Of a stretch of DNA of 64,000 nt, positions 60,417 through 64,000 are shown piece after piece; within the stretch, counting starts at the first letter, position 1, and each line of letters begins with the position of its first letter. Made by a program: the position numbers and the translations under genes. Source of the stretch: an uncultured Anaerolineae bacterium (GTDB lineage: Bacteria > Chloroflexota > Anaerolineae > Promineifilales > Promineifilaceae); contig CALEAD010000037.1 in the NCBI GenBank assembly GCA_937943625.1, positions 1-64,000 of the forward strand, written 5' to 3'. The notes under the pieces are model-generated. The model made no database searches. It saw only the letters and a list, made by a program, of their open reading frames with translations, and was not told where the DNA came from.

Positions 60417-60683
60417 TCAATCCTCATCCTCATAGTCATACTCGTTGTCATAGTCTTCTTCATCGTCATCGTACATCAGGTCTTCGTCATACTCATCATC
60501 ATACTCATACTCATCTTCTTCGAAGATCCACTCCAGGACGAGCGGTTCATTTTCGATGACTTCTAACGAGGCATCGCAGCTGCTACAAGTATACGTTTCC
60601 CCCACCTCAGGCCTGGCTTTGAAGTACACTTTAGCGCCGCAGGCAGGGCAGGGTGCAAAGAGGGTTTTTGCAGGCTCGCTCAT
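60417..60683 (-). CDS. LysW-like zinc-ribbon protein with a long acidic tail
   Basis: Residues 10-52 match the small LysW/alpha-aminoadipate carrier protein fold: PCPACGAKVYF and YTCSSCDASLEVI supply the two CxxC pairs, and ENEPLVLEW follows as in LysW. LysW proteins normally end at once with EDWGE, whose last Glu carries lysine or arginine precursors. Here the tail continues for about 35 residues, nearly all Asp, Glu and Tyr, ending EDED. A carrier role is possible but unproven, as no lysX, lysZ or lysY gene is close by. I start at ATG 60683; the frame up to 60785 has no similarity. Confidence 0.82.
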   Translation of the reverse strand: MSEPAKTLFAPCPACGAKVYFKARPEVGETYTCSSCDASLEVIENEPLVLEWIFEEDEYEYDDEYDEDLMYDDDEEDYDNEYDYEDED

Positions 60684-61186
60684 AAGAAAATCTCCTTGAA
60701 TAGATTCATAGCGGTAGTCACTCGCCGATATTCGGCTGTAGATTAGAGATTGGAGATTGACCAACCTTTCCGTTCCAATCGTCAATCTCTGGAAAATATC
60801 ACTTTTTGCTTTTCATAAGTATGTTTCACCTTCCCAATTCTATCAGAGGGGAAGATACCGGCGGAATCGGAGGAATGACCCGTTTTTACTCTATGACAAA
60901 TGACTTAGAAGGAGTGGAGATTAAAAACTGGAGACTTCATGAGTTGGGGGCGCCACCACGACTGAACAGCGCGGGCAACGAATGGGAGCGAATAAACGAA
61001 TCAGGATTCTTGGCGCGGTTTATGCGATCTTTATTTGATCGCCAACCACTGACTGCCAACGGCGATTTTGCCAGTGATGGGCGGCTTGCCGTCGGTTCTC
61101 TACGGTCAGAAATTTGTCTGGCGCCGTTTCCAAAAGATGAGCCATGCTGGATTCTTTATCAAACCACTAATCCCCAATCTCTCTAC
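60684..61186. other. Gap with repeat remnants upstream of the LysW-like gene
   Basis: Around 60738-60795 lie heptad-like TAGATTAGAGATTGGAGATT and AATCGTCAATCTC remnants, and around 60930-60980 a weak family A block (GGAGACTTCATGAG, then CGCCACCACGA). A family B copy in reverse is at 61027-61122. A long plus-strand frame from 60806 to 61384 crosses all of these and the end of the next gene; I regard it as not coding. Confidence 0.55.
61027..61122. repeat. MITE-like repeat (family B), reverse orientation
   Basis: ACTGACTGCCAACGGCGATT and TGCCAGTGATGGGC are the reverse complement of the inner part of the copy at 23399-23494. The ends are eroded. The block GCGCCGTTTCCAAAAGATGA follows, as it does after other copies. 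Confidence 0.6.
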
Positions 61187-62392
61187 TCACCGGTTGTCTG
61201 CGCGATACAACTGCCACAGCAGCAGTGGCAACAGGGCAAACGGCCAGGGCAGGTACATGATGGGGTGTTCGGTGTCTCCCTGGATGGTTGCCAGAAAGAG
61301 CGCCCACGAGCTGAGGATGCTGAAACCGTAGAACAGGGCGATACCCAGATTGCCCCCCTGCCAGCGCATTGCCAATTCGCGTAACAACAAAAAAAGGGGA
61401 ATGGTCATGATGATATAGTTAGTGGTGGCTGTGCGCACGAGGATGAGATTGGTGACAACCATGGTGACCCCCAGGACGAGGAGAAGTTGGCTGCCAACGG
61501 CCGTTTCCCGCCACAGGCGTCGCCACTCCCACACCATCAGCCCAATCGCCAACACACTTAGCAGGCGCTCCACCGGCTGCCCCAATTGCGGCAGGTAGTG
61601 GCCGGTAATCACCCACAGCGGTGAACCGGTAATGGTATAGTCGGGGTAAAACAGCACTTGCCGCACAAAGGAGGTCAGCCAGGAGGGTAAAAAGAGGAAG
61701 GAAAGGGCAAACAGCGCGGCTATTGTCAGAGAAAAACTGGCCACAAAACGCCAGCGTCTGCGCGCAAGAGCCCACAGCAGCAGCGCCAGAATGAGCAAAA
61801 CGGTCATCTGTGGCTTCATTGTTGTCAGGGCCAGCCAGAAGCCGGCCCAACCCTCTCGGCCGCGCTGCAAAGCCAGCAGCGCGGCCGCCAGCCACAAAAA
61901 GACGAGCGCAGCGAATTGTCCTAAGATGATGGTGCGGGTAAAGTGATAAAACAAGACTGCCCAGAGCATGGTCAGGGCGAATAGCCAGACCGGTTGCTGC
62001 CAGTTGACCAGACGCAGGGTGAGGACAACGGCCGTCACCATCCCCACCAGCAGCGTCGTCAGCCAGATCGCCTGAATCCAGCTATAGCCAAGCGGCAGCC
62101 ACACCAGCGGCAGCAGCAAAAAGGTGACGTAGAACGGGTAAACAAACAGCACCTGGTCTTCTTCAGGCAGCGCCAGACGGCCGTACATATCCCGCTGAAT
62201 AGCTTCTGTGGCCATATCAGAGTACGGGTCAATCCCGTCACGCCAGAACAGCACCGCGCCCTTCCAGCGCGGGTAAAAATCATTCGCTCCGACTGCTTCC
62301 AGGGTAAAAAGCTGGCGCACGGCCACGACCAGCAGCGCAAACAGGAGCAGCGTGCCTATGACGGCAATCGCTTTTTCACGGCGTTCTCTCAT
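61187..62392 (-). CDS. GT87-family membrane glycosyltransferase
   Basis: The 401-residue protein has about nine or ten membrane helices. The first outside loop carries GANDFYPRWKGAVLFWRDGIDPY, with the conserved acidic position of the GT87 (mannosyl/arabinosyl polyprenol-dependent) family. It probably transfers a sugar from a polyprenyl-phosphate carrier to an envelope acceptor. I start at ATG 62392, which overlaps the TGA of the upstream gene by 4 bp; the longer frame to 62428 lies inside that gene. Confidence 0.85.
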   Translation of the reverse strand: MRERREKAIAVIGTLLLFALLVVAVRQLFTLEAVGANDFYPRWKGAVLFWRDGIDPYSDMATEAIQRDMYGRLALPEEDQVLFVYPFYVTFLLLPLVWLPLGYSWIQAIWLTTLLVGMVTAVVLTLRLVNWQQPVWLFALTMLWAVLFYHFTRTIILGQFAALVFLWLAAALLALQRGREGWAGFWLALTTMKPQMTVLLILALLLWALARRRWRFVASFSLTIAALFALSFLFLPSWLTSFVRQVLFYPDYTITGSPLWVITGHYLPQLGQPVERLLSVLAIGLMVWEWRRLWRETAVGSQLLLVLGVTMVVTNLILVRTATTNYIIMTIPLFLLLRELAMRWQGGNLGIALFYGFSILSSWALFLATIQGDTEHPIMYLPWPFALLPLLLWQLYRADNR

Positions 62393-64000
62393 GGCAGCAG
62401 CTCCCGCAGGCTGTAGCGCTCTCCCCACTGCTGCACCAGGCGCGTGTGGGTGGCCAGAAAGCGCTCGTATTCCACATCGTTGGCCGGAACTACCCAGCGC
62501 ATCTCATTGTCGCGCAAGAAAGTCAGTCCCTGGTCAAAGATCAGCAGGTGGGTTACGCCCTCGGCGGCCAGCGCCGCGGCAATGCTCGCGGCGGAGCGGT
62601 GCAGGTGTTCCAGATGGCTGTATTTGTCCAGGATGCTGTCTGGACGGCAGTCCAGGTCGCAGTAATAGCTGCGCGGTTCCCACAAGAATAACACCACCGC
62701 ATTGGGCGGCAATGTCTGGTTGAGCTGCTGCATCACCTGATAGTGGACGCCGAGCGCTTGCGTCAGCCGTTCTGCCTTGTTCTGGCTGCCGATGACGTAG
62801 GTGAGCGGCGCGCGCGCCAGCCAATCCTGTGCCTGTTGCAGCAAACCCAGGGCCAGCACGAAGCCGATCACTAAGTTAAGAAAGCGTTGCAGGGAAAATT
62901 GTGGGTAATCGAGTGGCTGAATGGCTTGCAGCAGCCAGGCTAATGCCGGGCACAGGGCGACAAACGCGGGCAGCAGCAGACGGCTTTGCCACAAGCCGGC
63001 GGAAAAGATGACGCCGATGGCCCAAAAGGCGTACTGCGCTAACACAAACCAGAGGATAAGGTGCAACGCCTTGGGCATGCGCGGAATGTGGATTAACAAC
63101 AGGGGTAGCATGGCCAGGAATAATGGCCCCATTTGCCCGTCCTGGCTGGCGTCTCTGATGCCCAGGGTCAGATCATAGGGCAGGCGCAGCAGGGCAATGG
63201 GGTCGAAGCCGAGGCCGCTGCCGGAACTGCTGTAGGCGGTGGTGCGAAAGTCGTCCCAGAAACGGCCGTTGAACACAAATGGGTAGGTGGGGTTGCCGGT
63301 AAAGACAAAGTTTTTCACATACCAGGGCAGTGCCACCAGCAGCGCCGGCAGGGCAAACAGCAGCAGGTGTTGCACCAATTGCGTCCACGTCTGGCGCGCC
63401 CGGTAGGGACGTGATTCCCGGGCAATGAGAGCGGCCAAAACGAGCGGGGAGACAAAGCTGGTGTACTTCAGCCCCATGGCCAGGCCGCAGAACAGGCCGC
63501 TGAGGATCAGCCATTGGCGCTGCTGTGCCTGCTGCCAGCGCAGCAGCGCATAAAGCGCACCTATCTGGTAGAATGCCAGTGCCAGGTCGTTGTAGGCCCA
63601 ACTGCCCAGTTTAAGGAGCATGGGCATGGAAAAGAGGAAGAGCACGGCCGTCCAGCCTTGCCCTGGCTGTATGTACCGCGCGATAGCGTAAACCAGCCCA
63701 CTGAGCAAAAAAACGCAGGTAAAATGGAGCAGCACGGCCGTTACATCACTGCGTAGCGCCATCGCCAGCATGAACAGCATCTCAAACAGGGAGGGGAAGT
63801 TGAGGTGGGGAATATCTATGCCTGACTGTATCTGTGCGGCAGCCAGGTAAAGTTTTGGCCCTTTCAGGTGGTAGAAGAGGCCATCCCAGTCGCTTGGGGG
63901 CAGCAGCGCCAGGGTAAAGGCCAGGCCAACGGCCGTAAGCAAGTAGAAGGTGACCAGGGGCGACGGCCGTTTTCCCGCCCGCATCGTCCGCAAAAAAGGC
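62389..64000 (-). CDS. Membrane glycosyltransferase (GT39/ArnT-like), possibly cut at its 5' end by the window edge
   Basis: The frame stays open to the right window edge, so the start may lie outside. Possible starts inside the window are TTG 63993 and ATG 63984. There are about eleven membrane helices and an early PPSDWDGLFYHLKGPKLYL loop with the acidic residues and aromatic pairs of GT39-like transferases. The C-terminal part is a soluble domain of about 120 residues (VIGSQNKAERLTQALG to the end). It overlaps the next gene by 4 bp, so both work in the same envelope glycan pathway. Confidence 0.8.
   Translation of the reverse strand, partial: PFLRTMRAGKRPSPLVTFYLLTAVGLAFTLALLPPSDWDGLFYHLKGPKLYLAAAQIQSGIDIPHLNFPSLFEMLFMLAMALRSDVTAVLLHFTCVFLLSGLVYAIARYIQPGQGWTAVLFLFSMPMLLKLGSWAYNDLALAFYQIGALYALLRWQQAQQRQWLILSGLFCGLAMGLKYTSFVSPLVLAALIARESRPYRARQTWTQLVQHLLLFALPALLVALPWYVKNFVFTGNPTYPFVFNGRFWDDFRTTAYSSSGSGLGFDPIALLRLPYDLTLGIRDASQDGQMGPLFLAMLPLLLIHIPRMPKALHLILWFVLAQYAFWAIGVIFSAGLWQSRLLLPAFVALCPALAWLLQAIQPLDYPQFSLQRFLNLVIGFVLALGLLQQAQDWLARAPLTYVIGSQNKAERLTQALGVHYQVMQQLNQTLPPNAVVLFLWEPRSYYCDLDCRPDSILDKYSHLEHLHRSAASIAAALAAEGVTHLLIFDQGLTFLRDNEMRWVVPANDVEYERFLATHTRLVQQWGERYSLRELLP

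Noticed and set aside
60806-61384. A 192-codon open frame on the plus strand
   Set aside because: It crosses two dispersed repeats and the end of the GT87 gene on the other strand, and its product has no domain or consistent composition.

Overview
The window looks like a chromosomal segment of a filamentous or film-forming member of the Chloroflexota (Anaerolineae-like). This is inferred from gene content: very large GT39/DUF2142-type membrane proteins with extracytoplasmic beta-sandwich repeats, paired M16B peptidases, a Rieske/cytochrome b/diheme cytochrome c operon, a bidirectional Hox hydrogenase, a LysW-like acidic protein and a bacterial SET protein. It is not established by any marker gene. 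No rRNA, transposase, phage gene or CRISPR array was seen; the only tRNA is tRNA-Val(TAC).

Layout: 0.5-2.2 kb holds a small membrane protein and an SDR epimerase; 2.4-4.8 kb two tandem free-standing PKS-type acyltransferases; 4.8-6.5 kb an ABC-2 exporter; 6.7-11.7 kb an M16 peptidase pair split by a GAF/PP2C phosphatase, followed by acpS; 12.0-14.9 kb two alpha/beta hydrolases and a PIG-L deacetylase; 15.1 kb an iron-sulfur protein; 15.8-23.3 kb three giant membrane glycosyltransferase-like proteins; 23.5-26.8 kb ssb, glutamate dehydrogenase and a DUF92 protein; 27.2-32.6 kb the hoxEFUYH operon plus its endopeptidase gene; 33.2-39.4 kb a sulfatase-fold membrane enzyme, a YceI lipoprotein, a GT4 glycosyltransferase, argS and dcd; 39.6 kb tRNA-Val; 39.9-43.3 kb the Rieske/cytochrome b/cytochrome c operon; 43.5-47 kb small zinc-ribbon proteins and a geranylgeranyl-reductase-type flavoprotein; 47-49.4 kb a secreted amidase; 49.8-52.2 kb a membrane protein, an unknown protein and a crotonase; 52.3-56.4 kb a spermidine/putrescine ABC transporter; 56.5-60.7 kb a SET protein, a receiver protein, a NarL/NarX-type two-component pair and the LysW-like protein; 61.2-64 kb two more membrane glycosyltransferases, the last running up to the window edge.

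The most striking signals are in the DNA rather than in any one gene. (1) The palindromic octamer ACGGCCGT, often extended to AACGGCCGTT, occurs about 110 times by hand count against an expectation of one or two. It occurs in all reading frames, much like the cyanobacterial HIP1 octamer. It is absent from about 37.86-43.71 kb, which covers the end of argS, dcd, the tRNA and the Rieske/cytochrome b/cytochrome c operon. (2) A dispersed repeat ending in GGTCATTTTCAAGGGAG lies immediately upstream of at least six unrelated start codons and seems to carry their ribosome-binding site. (3) A related MITE-like element of about 96 bp has 11-bp inverted ends, and one fragment of it forms the start of a gene. 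(4) Heptad-like AATCTCC/AATCCC repeats occur between genes and as in-frame insertions inside at least two genes.

Functionally the region combines energy metabolism (NAD-linked hydrogenase, menaquinol:cytochrome c oxidoreductase-type complex), polyamine uptake, envelope glycan assembly and regulated proteolysis or signalling. Apart from the hox, pot, Rieske/cytochrome b/cytochrome c and two-component clusters, the genes look like independent short transcription units separated by repeats.
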